A stretch of DNA of 64,000 nt, taken from contig JACMZG010001913.1 of NCBI GenBank assembly GCA_018340805.1, forward strand, positions 30,962,934 to 31,026,933, given 5' to 3'. The translations under genes were made by a program, and so were the position numbers. Positions 1-11,310 of this stretch are shown in pieces; the stretch's first letter is position 1; each line of letters starts with the position of its first letter. The DNA comes from Microvelia longipes (taxonomy: Eukaryota; Arthropoda; Insecta; Hemiptera; Veliidae). The notes beneath the pieces are model-generated. The model ran no database searches and was not told the origin of the DNA. It saw only the letters and a list, made by a program, of their open reading frames with translations.

Positions 1-1621
1 CCCGGGCTATGCTCTAAGATTATATAAATAGTATTTAAAACGAAAGTATAACAAAAAATGAATATTTTGAGTTATTATTTATTTTAGTGAGTAAATAAAA
101 TTTATTAATAAATTAAAACACCATTACGGTGTAAATCAGATTGTTATTAGTTAATTTAAACACCTGTTACAACTGATTTAAACAATATAATGCAATAAAA
201 ATGTAATTTTGTGTGTTTGTGCAGACTAAAATTAATTAAAAGTAACATTAATTAACAATAAATAAAGTAAAACACTACATTGTGATTTTCACCTTATATC
301 ACTCGTGGCCCATTAAAACCCAAGTTTTTAATGAATTAGTGATTCTACTAAGTTCATAGCCCTAAAATTAATTAAATTTATAGACTTCGAGAACAAATTT
401 AAAGAAATAATCGTCACAAATAAAAGTTTTTGTTTTGTTTTTATTTTTAATCAAGTTTGTTATTCAAGCTATGCTGTCTATATGCAGTCTATGTAATAAT
501 TTACAATCACTTTGTTTTTATTGTTTATTTCATTTCTTTGTAAAATTTTGACAATTGAGAAAATTTTTAATAAAGTAACCTCAAGTATAAAAATAACTAA
601 ACAACGATCGATTTTATCGATTTCTTATTAGCGACGGTGGCGCTGCTACGGACTTTGAATCGCGAATACCTTTAGTAGTAGGTGAGAAAAGTGCTTGAAT
701 GGTTAATGCAATACAGTACCTACTTCGTGCCAATACTTACTATTAGAAGAATTATATAAGAATACTAAAAAATGTGTGATACTATATTGGAGGAAATATA
801 TTTTTGAACCAACAAAATATAGGAAACTGATTTAAAACAATATAATGCAAGGATATAATGCAAGGAGCGAAATTGGTTTTGCATGCTAGGAAGAGTTAAA
901 AAGGCTGGAGTACTAGACAGGGTGGAAAACTAATCGTAGTTCTAAAAGAAAGTTAAAACTAAGTGCTTAAGAAATCCTACCTCCTACACAGAAGTATTAC
1001 ACAACTGTAATTAGGTGTGAAGTTAGATTACACCACAAATTGATCTTCTAAATAGTTATAAGGAAACATTTCTTGCAGAAATAGCCTTCAAACTACCAAA
1101 GTGAAAATGGGAAAATCAATATTTCGATTAGAAAATAAAATCCATCGTGACTCTTTGTTTCCTATTTCTCACCTCTTGATGATCTAAAAGCAGAATTCCC
1201 TTCTTTCCCTCTGCCGAACCAAAACATTTGCGTTACATCCTAAATAATTCTGGCATGAAAGTCCTCAAGCCGGTTGATTTTTTTTAAATAAATTCTTGCT
1301 GGTGAATCCAATTTTTTTTAAGTTTGTGGTATTTGTTTATCAACTTGAGCAGTAACGTCACAACTTATTATTTAATTTTTTCGAATTTTTATATTTATCC
1401 CATATAAAAAAGGATACATTATAGGGCACAACATTATTAGCACTCACTTGAAGCTCATAAAGTAAAACGCAAACTGGTTTTACTAGATAACATTATTAAT
1501 CTAGATTAACAGAAACAACGGCGCCTTAAACCTTACTTCTAAAATGGATTTTGGACACACTCCTTGGCGGTCCTTCACCACAAGAGCCATCTCATTAACG
1601 ATTTTTTTATATAATTAAAAA
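1..1621. other. AT-rich non-coding sequence
   Basis: No coding region, RNA gene or clear repeat boundary was recognised. The sequence is AT-rich with only short random reading frames. It probably belongs to an intron or intergenic DNA upstream of the visible kinase exons. Confidence 0.5.
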
Positions 1622-1953
1622 TAAGCCAGGTCAAAAGTTCCTAATTATGCTTGTAAATATACGAGGTCTTGGCGGTTTCACTTTGTGACTTGGCCATTAC
1701 GCAGCTGGTGGTGGTACTAAAGGTCTAGTATACAGACATGAATGAATGAAACAGTTATTAGATCTACAGAAATACAATACAAATGATGAATAATAAATTA
1801 TTACATTTAAAATCTTAATCAGTATTAGCTGTGGTTAAGACAGTACACATACATTATAAAAATACATGTGCTGCGTTATAGCCAAATCACGAAGTGAAAC
1901 CGTTAAGACCTCGTATATTTACAAGCGTAATAAGCAACTATTGACTTGGCTTA
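1622..1953. mobile_element. TA-flanked MITE (about 330 bp)
   Basis: Terminal inverted repeats of about 85 bases occupy roughly 1624-1709 and 1866-1951. Both arms carry the same motif (TATACGAGGTCTT near 1657, its complement near 1905). The outermost bases read AGCCAGGTCA on the left and TGACTTGGCT on the right, and each end abuts a TA dinucleotide (1622-1623 and 1952-1953). A TA target duplication with inverted ends and no coding capacity fits a Tc1/mariner-type non-autonomous element. The superfamily is inferred from the TA only. Confidence 0.7.
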
Positions 1954-2394
1954 TCCAATGATCTTACAACTTTTTACGTTTTACTTGGCTCCTTTTTTAC
2001 ACACTTGTGTTTTTGTTGAGTAAAATAAAACATAAAATATTTCTTGAAATAGTTACTTGGTGTATAATAAGATTCTAATAAAGATAAATATTTCACTTTT
2101 TTATTCTGTGAAATCTCCGAGCAGTTCACAGCCCAACTCCGCACTTGGATCCCCTGTATAGATCGGGTAACAAGAAATGGCAATGTTTCCCTGGGGATTT
2201 TTTACAGGTTGGTTGTTCGTAAAAGTGAAAACAAGAAGCGCTATGTTCTACCCCGAGGCAGTCAAATAGTATAGAATTTTTTACTTCTCCTAACCCACCT
2301 ACTTAAGTAGGTATGAAGAGAATAATATTGGGTACTATCTAAAATATGAAACTGAGGTTTTATCATGATCATCCGTACCAAGCACTTTACTTGA

Positions 2395-3122
2395 TAGTCC
2401 TAGAGCTGAATCTGAAAAAAATTGTGATTCATTTAGCAACTACTTCAAACCAAATATTTCTGAAAATATATCTTAAATTGCGAAAAAAACATAGTCCATA
2501 GTGGAGCTCTTCATATGATTGCGCATTCTCAAAATTTCATAAAATCGCACAAATTTCGGATTTCTTGAAATGAGTGGTTGCCTGTGGGTCGTGTGCAAAA
2601 CATGAAGAGAACATTTTTTAAAGGTGATAAAATGTTCTATTAAACAAGTGTGTAACTATCAAAATCGGATAACTGCAAACAAAGTTATGGCTCTTTCAAA
2701 TAAAATTCTCTTTGCATAAAATTCATGCAAAAGGTTCATTTATGCAAAGTCAGCAAATTTCTTTAGAAAAATATTAACTTTTTGTGCATTTTTTTGGCCA
2801 TTTAACAAATGTTATATGTCATAACTTTAGTTGTGTTTATCCGATTTTGACGAAAAAACACTCGTTTTATGGGCAATTGTATCAACAATAAAAAATGTGT
2901 TCTTCGTGTTTTGCCCACAACTCACTGGGAACCACTTTCAAGAAAACTGATATTTGTGTGATTTTCTAAAATTGTCAGGAAGCACGATCATAAGAAGTCC
3001 AATTATCTTCTCTGGATAGGTAGACTACTTTTCCTTCATAATTTAAGGTATATTTTCAGAAAAAATTGGTTTGAAGTAGTACAAAATGAGTCACATTTTT
3101 TAGGCCTGGCTCTTGGGCTATA
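2395..3122. repeat. Foldback element with ~325-base arms
   Basis: The left arm (about 2395-2720) and right arm (about 2800-3122) are imperfect reverse complements over almost their whole length. Shared landmarks include ACTACTTCAAACCAA near 2440 and its complement near 3068, and CAAAACATGAAGA near 2597 against its complement near 2912. The centre lies near 2760. There is no reading frame. It looks like an old non-autonomous foldback or long-TIR MITE; no target duplication was resolved. Confidence 0.7.
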
Positions 3123-3609
3123 AGGGGGTTTTCATGATGCTGGTTGAATGTCGGTCTCATGCATAACTCATTTGCATAAACAAATTTAAGGTCTAGTTAT
3201 GCTGTCCAAAAGATAAATGTTTATCTCGTTATCGTATTTTATTGAGTTGTCAGTTTTTTAAAACAATTCGTTATAATCGAAAATTTAAATAATTAAGTTG
3301 ACACACATTTACCCCTTTAAAGGTAACAAATAGATATATAAATCGACTTATAAATATTTGTCGACAAATTTATATCGACAAAATATTTTATTTCTCCACT
3401 AATAATTACTAATTGTTTTTACATGTGTAACAACAATACAGAGGTAACAACAACATTGAGGCCTCTAAAAGGAAATACCTTGAGCTGGGTAGTAGCGCAT
3501 TTTAAATAATAAATAATATTTTCTGAGATCTAAAATTTAACAATTAGAATGAACTAAAACTTATAATTCTACTACTTTATTGGTAGAGAGAGAGAACGAG
3601 TGCATGATA
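3123..3609. other. Non-coding sequence, nothing recognised
   Basis: AT-rich sequence between the foldback and the LINE relic. It includes a short GA-repeat tract (gagagagagaacgag) near 3587. No gene or boundary could be supported. Confidence 0.4.
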
Positions 3610-4265
3610 TTACTTGTTGATCCAGGCTATTACAAATTTTTTAATCTTTTTAAACACTGCTGCATTTTTAACCTGTTGCTGAAGTGAGTTGTAGAGAGTT
3701 GGAGCTGTAATACAGAATTGTTTGAATAAGGAAGTTGTAATGTAAGTAGGGATGCTGAGTTTCTGATAAGTTTTATTACTTGTCGAGTTAGAGTGAGCTA
3801 CAACTTGCATACAACTTGCCCTCATAGAAAAATTTTGTCAGAATAACTTTTTACAAGTTTCTTTTTATGGTAAAAACTTAAAATTCTTGAAATAGTTTCT
3901 CGATAGAAAAGTCTTTAGTTTTCCTTAAAATAGCTTTAGAACTGTTATTTGAGATATTTTGATAGCATTAATTAGTTAGACGAGCTGAGCCCCAGGCAAC
4001 TAAACCATATTCCAATATTGATTAAACTAAGGCGTAGTATACTGTTTTTATTAAATCTACTGAACAGTATTCCCTTAACACTAAAATAAAGGATGATTTT
4101 CTTGGTTTTGTTACAAATATGTTGAATATTTGTTCCATCTTAAGTGCGACTTAATTTTAAGTCCAAGATACTTAATGTTGTCGGTCTGAGTAAGTAATGA
4201 GCTCTAAAAATCTACCTTTCTATTCTGAAAATCGAATGTCATTCTAATAAAAATATGGACGAATG
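3610..4265 (-). pseudogene. Non-LTR retrotransposon reverse transcriptase relic
   Basis: On the minus strand, reading from about 4230 to 3610 and switching frames several times, conserved blocks from the end of a LINE reverse transcriptase appear in order. They are an IKYLGL block, a block with LEYGLVAWGS, and a terminal block containing CITAPTLYNSL (open frame 3610-3825). These match the RT thumb and C-terminal region of Jockey/CR1-like elements in general form. Frameshifts and stops show it is dead. The N-terminal RT, endonuclease and ORF1 are missing. The clade assignment is approximate. Confidence 0.6.
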
Positions 4266-4705
4266 TGGAAGTCTTGCTACGCGTAAAATGTAAGAATAAA
4301 AAAATTAAAATAAAACTTTAAAAAGTCAAACAATTTTTAAAGTCAAAAAATGTTTAACTTTATAAAGAATTTCTTTCAGATCTATTGATAGCTGGAGTAA
4401 TGTGAAGACTTGGCGAAAGTTTGTAACTCCACGACTGAAAGAGTTTTAACACTTGAGCTCGTGTCATCAAATTAACTTTTTATTGTTTTAGATTTCTTCC
4501 GTTTTACTTAAAACTTCATTTTCTCTCTTTTCCTTCTTTTGTTCTTTAACACAAAAATATTTTGTAATTGAAAACGACCAAGTTTAATGAAATGAGCTTC
4601 CTTCCGCAGTTTTTTATTAAGATCAAAGCCCTGTATGAGCAATATAACATGAATTGGGAAATTTTTAGTTATTTTGACAGAGATTTTGTGGTATATATTA
4701 AACAT
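4266..4705. other. Non-coding sequence, nothing recognised
   Basis: AT-rich spacer between the LINE relic and the Penelope-type hairpin. The 65-residue minus-strand frame at 4508-4705 has no recognisable motif and is treated as chance. Confidence 0.4.
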
Positions 4706-4902
4706 GGTTTATGGATAAACACACTTTAGTTAAAAAAATATTTAATTGTCAAACCACAATACGTACATATAAAAAACTGACCAGTTTCAACTATACAATA
4801 GTCATCGTCAGAGTACTTTATAAACTCTGAGAGTTTATAAAGTACTCTTTGTGGATAGACAATTAAATATTTTTTAAAGTCAAGTGTGTTTATCCATAAA
4901 CC
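4706..4902. repeat. Penelope-type terminal inverted repeat (hairpin)
   Basis: The left arm 4706-4750 and right arm 4858-4902 are reverse complements (GGTTTATGGATAAACACAC against its complement). A second, nested palindrome lies at the centre (AGTACTTTATAAACTC, 4813-4847). The hairpin carries a hammerhead-like core on the minus strand. It lies downstream, on the same strand, of the GIY-YIG coding relic at 5826-6350, as expected for the 3' terminal repeat of a Penelope-like element. Confidence 0.6.
4776..4817 (-). ncRNA. Hammerhead-ribozyme-like motif, core intact
   Basis: Read on the minus strand, the parts come in order: CUGACGA (matches the invariant CUGANGA box), a stem II with ACUAU pairing to AUAGU around a UGU loop, then GAAA, then CUGGUC. 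GUC fits the NUH cleavage triplet. The bases before the first box (ACU) pair with those after the triplet (AGU) as stem I. Stem III (ACUGGU) is very short but self-complementary if U-G pairs are allowed. Penelope-like elements are known to carry such minimal hammerheads that work as dimers. Activity is inferred, not shown. Confidence 0.55.
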
Positions 4903-4984
4903 CTGTTTGGAAAAACTTGCTTAAAATACTTAATAATTTAATTAACGTGTATGAATATTAGTATTAGTCTCCATTATTATAGAC

Positions 4985-5072
4985 AATTTATGATAAAGAC
5001 ACTTGATGGGACGTTTATGTCTGTCATACATTTCAACTAATTTAAATGACTATATTTCGCTATAATTCACAT
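4985..5072. repeat. Inverted-repeat arm bracketing the Penelope relic (left)
   Basis: About 85 bases (landmarks CACTTGATGGGACGTTTAT near 5001 and CATTTCAACTAATTTAAATG near 5029) recur as the reverse complement at 7133-7222. The pair brackets the GIY-YIG relic. Confidence 0.65.
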
Positions 5073-5825
5073 GGCATATTCATGTCTATAAAACTTAGAA
5101 AGAAAAGAAATAAATTAAAAATTCAACAGTAACTACAGCATTAAGAGAAATTTAAAATTACAAAAAGAAATATAGACATAATTCCAATACAATAAAAAGA
5201 ATTATAAAACTTACAATTAGTGATTACATGTTAGGATAACTAACAAGGTCGATAAAATTAAAACGCGAACATCTATAAGCCATTCCTACAAAGAAATTAA
5301 AAAGAATTAGGAAAAAAACTAAATAAAAATAAGTATGAAGTTAAAGTGAGAACTAAAATCAAGCATTAAAACCTTAAAGTGAATTAAGGAAAATAGTATG
5401 ATAGAAATGTGAACTGACAGTATTATCGGAAATCATAATGCATTATATTAAAAACAGTATAAAATATCACTAAAAATTGTAATTATACAACACCAACTAA
5501 TCAAATAAAAATTGAAGAATAGCATAAAAAATCTTACAAATTATAATATAATTGAAGTTAATAGATATTAATAATCAATTCATTAATGAAAAACAGGTTA
5601 GTATAATAATTAAAAAGGGAGTAAAAAAGTTCCTGTACAAGCATACATAACTGTATTGGGGTAAAGTATCTACAAAATGCAGAGGTAAATTAAATAAAAA
5701 TAACATAAAGGTATAAAAATAAATATGAGAAATAGATTAAAAATAACAATACTTAATTACAAAAACCATCAATTCTAACGATACTTAGAAAAAATATAAA
5801 ATATTAATATTAATTAAATGTTTTT
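5073..5825. other. AT-rich interior of the Penelope-bracketed segment
   Basis: Very AT-rich sequence without a reading frame or a recognisable motif. It may be decayed Penelope 3' sequence, but nothing in it shows that directly. Confidence 0.35.
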
Positions 5826-6350
5826 AAAAATAGCTCCATGATGTTTATTAATATCTCTGGAGTCTTTTTATAATTGATGTTATTAGGCTCCCTAGAAATA
5901 TGGATAGCTTCTAGATTAATCTTTTTCAATTGTTGTTCTCAGAATCAATAATCTTGGCTTCTTCTAAATTGAAATGATGGTTAAGTGTAGTGGCATGGGC
6001 TGCTAGTGCAGTTTTCTTAATTTTTGACCAGATATTTTGGTAATGTGGTTCCTCTCTATTATGCCAGGTTTGTCTAGATTCTCCTATGTATTGTCCTGGG
6101 CAATCTTTGCATGGCATTTTATACACGAATCCCATAGTTTCATCTTTGGTGGGTTTATCCTTCAATTTAGTGAAAAATCTATGTCCAAAATTGATTTCAG
6201 GACAATCATATGTTTTGTAGATCCTGAGATATTATTAATATTAATGGTCTGAGATAAATCTTTAATGTATGACAGGCTAGAATATATTATTCTCGACTTT
6301 TCTATAGGAGGTGGTTGATTAATTTGGGTGTCAGGTGGGTATAATCTCAT
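5826..6350 (-). pseudogene. Penelope-like element GIY-YIG endonuclease relic
   Basis: Penelope-like elements encode a reverse transcriptase fused to a C-terminal GIY-YIG endonuclease that nicks target DNA. The minus-strand frame 5926-6165 shows the hallmark of that domain: GFVYKMPCKDCPGQYIGES, with the GIY-like (VYK) and YIG strands and the CxxC insertion typical of animal Penelope elements. An upstream frame (6162-6350) has an SYIKDLSQ block that matches the linker between RT and endonuclease. A frameshift near 5936 continues the domain as a block with AIHISREPNNINYKKTP down to about 5826. The RT domain is absent, so this is a 5'-truncated dead copy. Confidence 0.75.
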
Positions 6351-6404
6351 AAGAAAAAATCATATTTATTTATTCATAATAAGTTGAAACAGGAAGGAAA
6401 AATA

Positions 6405-6450
6405 CATAAGGAATCTCTGGTATAAAGCTTTATACCAGAGATTCTTTATG
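6405..6450. repeat. 46-base near-perfect palindrome
   Basis: The segment is its own reverse complement around the AAGCTT at 6425-6430, with one mismatched pair (AAGG at the left end against TTTA at the right). It would form a loop-less cruciform. Confidence 0.85.
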
Positions 6451-6599
6451 AATTTCAATGGGTAGAAATTATCTAGTAACTTTTTGTAAACTATTCTTTT
6501 AATTTGTGGTAGATATTGTGAATCAGTAAGTTGAATAGCTCTCCAGTAGATTAGGGGTCACTATAGGCAGACACAACATGCCCTCTTGACCCCTGGAAA

Positions 6600-6865
6600 A
6601 ATTAAATGTTAAAGTTTGGAGGGGTGGGGGTATATTTGATGTGGGATTAAGTATGACGTATGAAGGTGTAGGGGTGGGGGAGTTTGGAATTTTTTTAAAA
6701 ATGTTGATGTTGAGGGGGGGGGGTGAGGTTTTTGAATTTTGTATTGAATTAATTGATTACTTTTTGTACCATTTATGACATTGTTGTTATTATTATTATT
6801 TGTATGTATTGTAAGTGTGTGTGTATGTGAGTGAGTGTGAGAGAGAGAGAGAGAGAGATAGACAA
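6600..6865. repeat. G-rich and GT/GA simple repeats
   Basis: Runs of G (notably 6712-6722) mixed with T occupy about 6610-6730. A TTATTA tract follows near 6787, then GTGT and a (GA)n tract at 6838-6858. No coding sequence. Confidence 0.8.
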
Positions 6866-6888
6866 ATAGAGCGAGAGAGAAAGTGAAC

Positions 6889-6960
6889 CGACCCCGATAG
6901 GAGTCGAACCAACGACCTTAAGAACGAGAAGCGAAGTATTTACCAATGAGCCAACGAGCC
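6889..6960 (-). pseudogene. tRNA-derived sequence (tRNA pseudogene or SINE head)
   Basis: On the minus strand a good Pol III A box (TGGCTCATTGG, 6943-6953) is followed 33 bases later by a perfect B box (GGTTCGACTCC, 6900-6910), with the spacing of a tRNA gene. The length from GGCTCGT to the end of the T arm also fits a tRNA. However, the acceptor ends do not pair, the anticodon stem is poor and the T stem has mismatches. It is therefore a decayed tRNA copy or the head of a tRNA-derived SINE, not a working tRNA. Confidence 0.65.
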
Positions 6961-7695
6961 TTCATATTATAAGGAGGTGTTTTTCTCGTACTTAACCTTA
7001 TTATTGATATTTTGATGCCATATATCGAAAAAGTATCGAAAATGTATCGAACGATATATTAATTATTATTAATATATTTATGAAACTTTGGGCAGTATTC
7101 TTTATTTGATTAGGTGGATGGTTTGATTTGAAATTTAAGCGTGAATTATAGCGAAACATAGTCATTTAAATTAGTTGAAATTTATTAATAAACGTCCCAT
7201 CAAGTGCCTTTATCATAAATTAATTAACCTGGATTCTGGGTTATTTTAAATTATTTATTTTACTACCCCACATATCATACTTTTAAGTGTGAAAAAATAA
7301 GAGAAACATCTAAAGCTTAAAAAATAACTCTAGTGCTTAAGGTTGGGTTATTTTGGATCATGTCAAAACTGAAAGGCCTGCTATGCTGCGAGATAAAATT
7401 AAATAAGTAAACAAACTCAAACCAGGTTAATTCATTTAATAATTTATTTTCTATAGTTCAAAGCATTTTAAGTCTGCTCTTTGAACTCGAAAATTATTAA
7501 AAATCCGGCAAATAAAGAGGTAAATAAGAATATTAAATGAAAGAGTAATGATTGTTAAAGTTTTCTCTAAATTTTTAAATAATTATGTTGTGAGTTCTAT
7601 AAACTAAAAAGACTAAGGTTTTCCCTAAACCCCGACTACCTTTAGCTTTGTTTGTTTACTTCTTGTTACACATTAACAGCAGCAAAATTAAATTT
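6961..7695. other. Non-coding sequence plus right inverted-repeat arm
   Basis: Holds the right arm (7133-7222) of the inverted repeat that brackets the Penelope relic; the arm is the reverse complement of 4985-5072. The rest is AT-rich with nothing recognised. Confidence 0.55.
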
Positions 7696-8125
7696 ACTTT
7701 TCCACATTTATACCGCAGGTATAGAGGGAAAGTATTGTGTTTGCAAAAAAACACAACGGAATTATTCGTTTCTGGTGTTTTTAAGGCCTCCTAGATGGTT
7801 TTTACAAATTTATCTTTTCACACTAGCCCCCAGTGTATTTATGCAAAAGAGTTGAAACTTTGTACATAAATTAGTCTTTGTTTTTTAAAAAAATAATAAA
7901 TCTTTTTATTTTCAGTTAAAAAACAAATCAAAACAGATTAGAAATATTCGAAAAATAATTTGTTAATTACGTCATTTACCAGCAAAAATTTCGAAAATCA
8001 TAAAACGCGGAAAAAAGTTGAAATCAGTTTGAAATTTAGCACGCATGTAACGATATGTGAGATCAACATGTGTGCCAAGTTTCATTTCAGTTGCAGCATT
8101 AGTTCAAGTTTTATTGAATGACTTG
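7696..8125 (+). repeat. Dispersed 0.8-kb repeat, copy 1 (split by BEL insertion)
   Basis: This copy starts with the family's hairpin (TTTATACCGCAGGTATA near 7710), runs through 'ggcctcctagatgg' and stops at GAATGACTTG. The BEL element then interrupts it, and the family sequence resumes at 15711-15897, ending in GAGGTACCCCGTACCCG. Other copies lie at 36529, 38550 and (reversed) 35108. Comparison with them shows that the BEL element landed inside this repeat. Confidence 0.75.
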
Positions 8126-8285
8126 TGTGGCGAATCTGCCTCCAGCTTGGCTAACTAATGCTAAAAGCTTTTTCAATAAAATTCGTTTGCTGTCTCAAAC
8201 AATAATGTCAATATATTTTTCTATTTGACATAAATCAAAATTCATAATTAAATAAAAATAAAACTAATTTATCGCCATCGCGACA
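8126..8285 (-). repeat. BEL/Pao 3' LTR (outer left)
   Basis: 160 bases bounded by TGTGGCG and CGCGACA on the + strand. Just inside it, on the minus strand, a purine tract (AAAAGAGAGAAAA) and GGAG lead into the LTR and serve as the likely polypurine tract. Confidence 0.8.
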
Positions 8286-8472
8286 CTCCAGAGCTGACTT
8301 GATTTTCTCTCTTTTGGTTCTAAACTGATTTTTTTTTTCTTTGAATAATTTTCTCCTTTTAAATTAATGTGTAATTAACGGAATTAGTAAATATATGTAC
8401 TTTATGAAGTTGAAAATAACTTGAACGAAAAAGAAAACAAAATACGAAGATAGTAAACAATAAAGTATGAAA

Positions 8473-9006
8473 TTATTCATCGACTTCCAAAGGATAGAGT
8501 TTATTAATTGGTCTGGTCAAGTTACGAGATTTGGTCTTGACCACAACAGACCTAACCACTCCATCACGACTAGAATTTAGCGCTACAATACGCCCAGTTT
8601 TCCATCTTTGTCGGGGCAATCTATCTTCTATTAAGACCGCTTCTCCGATTGTTGGTGTGTCGCGAAGAGACCTTTTCTTTTTTCGCAATTTTGATCTCTC
8701 CCGCAAACTGAAGAGATACTCTTTCTTCCAGATTTCCCAAAACTGATCCAAAAGCTTAGCGCCTTTCTTCCAACTTTCTAAAAGTTCATCTTGAGTTTTA
8801 TTAAAATGTTTTTCATTTTTGTAATTGTCAGCTTCCAACGAGACCACAGATCTAAGCTGACATAAGTGCGCTGGGGTCAATATCTCCTCGGCGTCGGGCC
8901 CACGTACACTAACGGTCGGGAATTGAGCACAGACTCCACTTCCACAACTATAGTATCCAGTTGGACACGAGTCAATAATTTCTGTTCTAATGTCTTTTTG
9001 AGGCAT
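8473..9006 (-). pseudogene. BEL/Pao polyprotein C-terminus (DUF5641-type tail)
   Basis: This open frame of 177 codons carries the C-terminal part of the polyprotein after the integrase core. A TPAHL block is followed by the WKKGAKLLDQFWEIWKKEYL region and a final segment with GEAVLIEDRLPRQRWKTGRI. That order is typical of the DUF5641 domain that follows the integrase in BEL/Pao proteins. The true protein enters this frame near position 8890, where the pol frame at 8877-11198 runs into a stop; upstream residues in this frame are out-of-frame shadow. The same frameshift occurs in the inverted copy at about 14880. Confidence 0.85.
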
Positions 9007-11198
9007 CGCTTGGTAAGCCCTATGAGCCTCTCATAGGCCCCTTCCATCCAAGGTGAAAATTCAGGGACCCATTTCCACACTATTCCCTTTTCCACAAAAT
9101 AGGAACGGACCTCAAAATCTATGGTTTTAATTTTTGTGGACAGGACCTTTTCTACTGTTTTAAAATGAGTTGCGTTGTCCGAAAGGATTAATTTCGGCAC
9201 ACCTCTGCGGGCAACAAACCTTCGTAAGCAAAGTAAAAAGTCTTCCGCACTTAAACTCTCAACAACCTCTAAGTGAACGGCCCTAACTACCAAGCAAGTG
9301 AACAAACATATCCAAACTTTGGTCTTTCCCTCCAATGTATTGACCCACAAAGGACCTAAGTAATCAATACCTACAGATGTAAAACTCTCAGTCCTAGTTA
9401 TTCTAAATTCAGGTAGAGCTGGTGGCTCAGGGTAATTAAAAGCTTTACCTTCCATCTTAGTACAAGGAACGCATTTACGCAAGACTTTACTTACCACTGA
9501 TCTGCCTTGAGGCACCCAATACTGCCTTCTTAATTCACATAGAGTATGGCTTACTCCAACATGAAAAAGTTTCTTATGAACGCTATAGATTACTAATTTT
9601 GTAAAATGCTCTTTACCAGGTAATAATACAGGGAATTTTTCATTTTCACTTATGTCTGCGTGTGCAAGTCTACCTCTACACCTTATAACCTTATTTTTAT
9701 CAAAATATAATCCTAACTGTTTTATTAATAAATTTGATTTCCCGTTTTCTAAATAGTTAATTTCCTCCCAATAATTTTTCGATTGTACATATTTTTCCCA
9801 TTCAACTATTATAATATTCATTTCACTATCAGTAATAAAATTTTCACTATTAATAGTCTCATTGAATGTGATGTTACGTAGCTGAGCTAGTTTTCTCCTA
9901 AATTTGATTACTGCTCTTCTAACATATGCTGTTGTCCTAAGTAGTCTAAAGAGCATACAAAACTTATTCTCGTCTAGTTCATAAGGAGTTTTAATATTAA
10001 TTTCAGCGCTAACTAAATTCAATTCAAGTTCGTCTTTAATTTCTTCATTGAAATTTGATGTGTCATCAAAATTTTGATTTTCCGGCCACTCCTCCTCTTT
10101 CTCCAACCAGTTTGGTCCGTACCACCATTCAGGCATGTTCTTTAATTCTGATACTGTACATCCCCTAGTGGCAATATCTGCAATATTTTTTCTTCCCGGA
10201 ACAAATCTTACTGATGTCAATTCATTATTTTCTTTAATTTCATCGACTCTTCTTTCAACAAAAATTGGTAATGGCTTCGATTTTTTCATCCATGACAAGA
10301 CACACTTAGAGTCCGTCCAAATTATTTGCTTTGTTATTTTTAAGCCTAATTCTTTTCCTATCATTTTTAAACAACGACATCCTATTGTAACTCCTAATAA
10401 TTCAAGTCTCGGAATAGATTCTTCTTTGGCTGGTGCAACTCTTGCTTTGGCAAAAACTAGTTTAGAATTTTTTCTTTTTAAACTTCTTAAATATATAACA
10501 GCTGCATACGCTAACTTTGAAGCATCGCAGAAACAATGCAATTCAAATTCCTCTCCCTCTAAGTCTACATTTCGTTTAATTTTGATGGTAGGAATTTCTC
10601 TTAAATCAATTTGAAGCTCCCTCCACTCTTTCTGTATCTCATCTTCAACAATTTCGTCCCAGCCTAACTTGTTTTGTCCTAAATGTTTTAAAAACAATTT
10701 TCCTTTAATAGAAACTGGACTACTTAAACCAAGTGGATCAAAAAGTGAACTTATTATTTGAAGAATTTGTCTTTTTGTTGTAGCCAAATTATCTTTATTT
10801 TTCATTTTCAAAGAAATTTCGTCCGTTACCGTATTCCAAACTATTCCTAATATACTAATAGTAACCTGATTGTCCCTAAATATTTCTGGAATTTTGTTAA
10901 CAACAGTTTTATTGTTCGAGTTCCATTCACGCACGTTCATGGACGCCTTGTTAAATAGTTCTTTTACTTCGACGTAAAATTCTAAAGCTTCTTCTTCGGT
11001 ATCAAAGGAAATTATTAAATTATCAACGTAAATATTTTGACATATTTGTTTAGAATATTTACTATCTGACTTCATAACATGATACCTTACTACAACATTT
11101 AACATAAACGGACTCGAAATCACCCCAAATAAAACTCTACAAAATCTAAATACAACTAAATTGTCGTCTGAAGGTTCTTTAACGGATCTTTTAACCAT
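8877..11198 (-). pseudogene. BEL/Pao pol: RT C-part, RNase H, integrase
   Basis: A 773-codon frame. Residues 1-60 are the RT palm ending in YVDN at 57-60, where the family has YVDD; the lost second aspartate would inactivate the enzyme. About 130-330 is the Pao-type RNase H region with FCDASKLAYAAVIYL. The integrase follows: an H-H-C-C zinc finger (HVGVSH...CVPC, about 570-610), then the DDE core with D in VGIDYLGPLW, D in LSDNATHF and E in GAYERLIG. Function in a live element would be reverse transcription and integration of the cDNA in virus-like particles. The frame is cut off from gag-pro-RT by a break at 11200-11340 and from its C-terminus by a frameshift near 8890. Confidence 0.9.
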
Positions 11199-11310
11199 AT
11201 AAACCTAGTGACATCGCGACTATCGTCATTTAGACCTATTTGAAGGAATGCCTTCTCTATATCTCCTACCATAACAACTGCTTTTAGTCTAAATCTTAAT
11301 AATATTCCTA

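Noticed and set aside
6889..6960. Functional tRNA gene
   Set aside because: A and B boxes are good but acceptor and anticodon stems do not pair.
10135..10614. 159-codon + strand frame inside the BEL pol region
   Set aside because: Antisense shadow of the pol frame.
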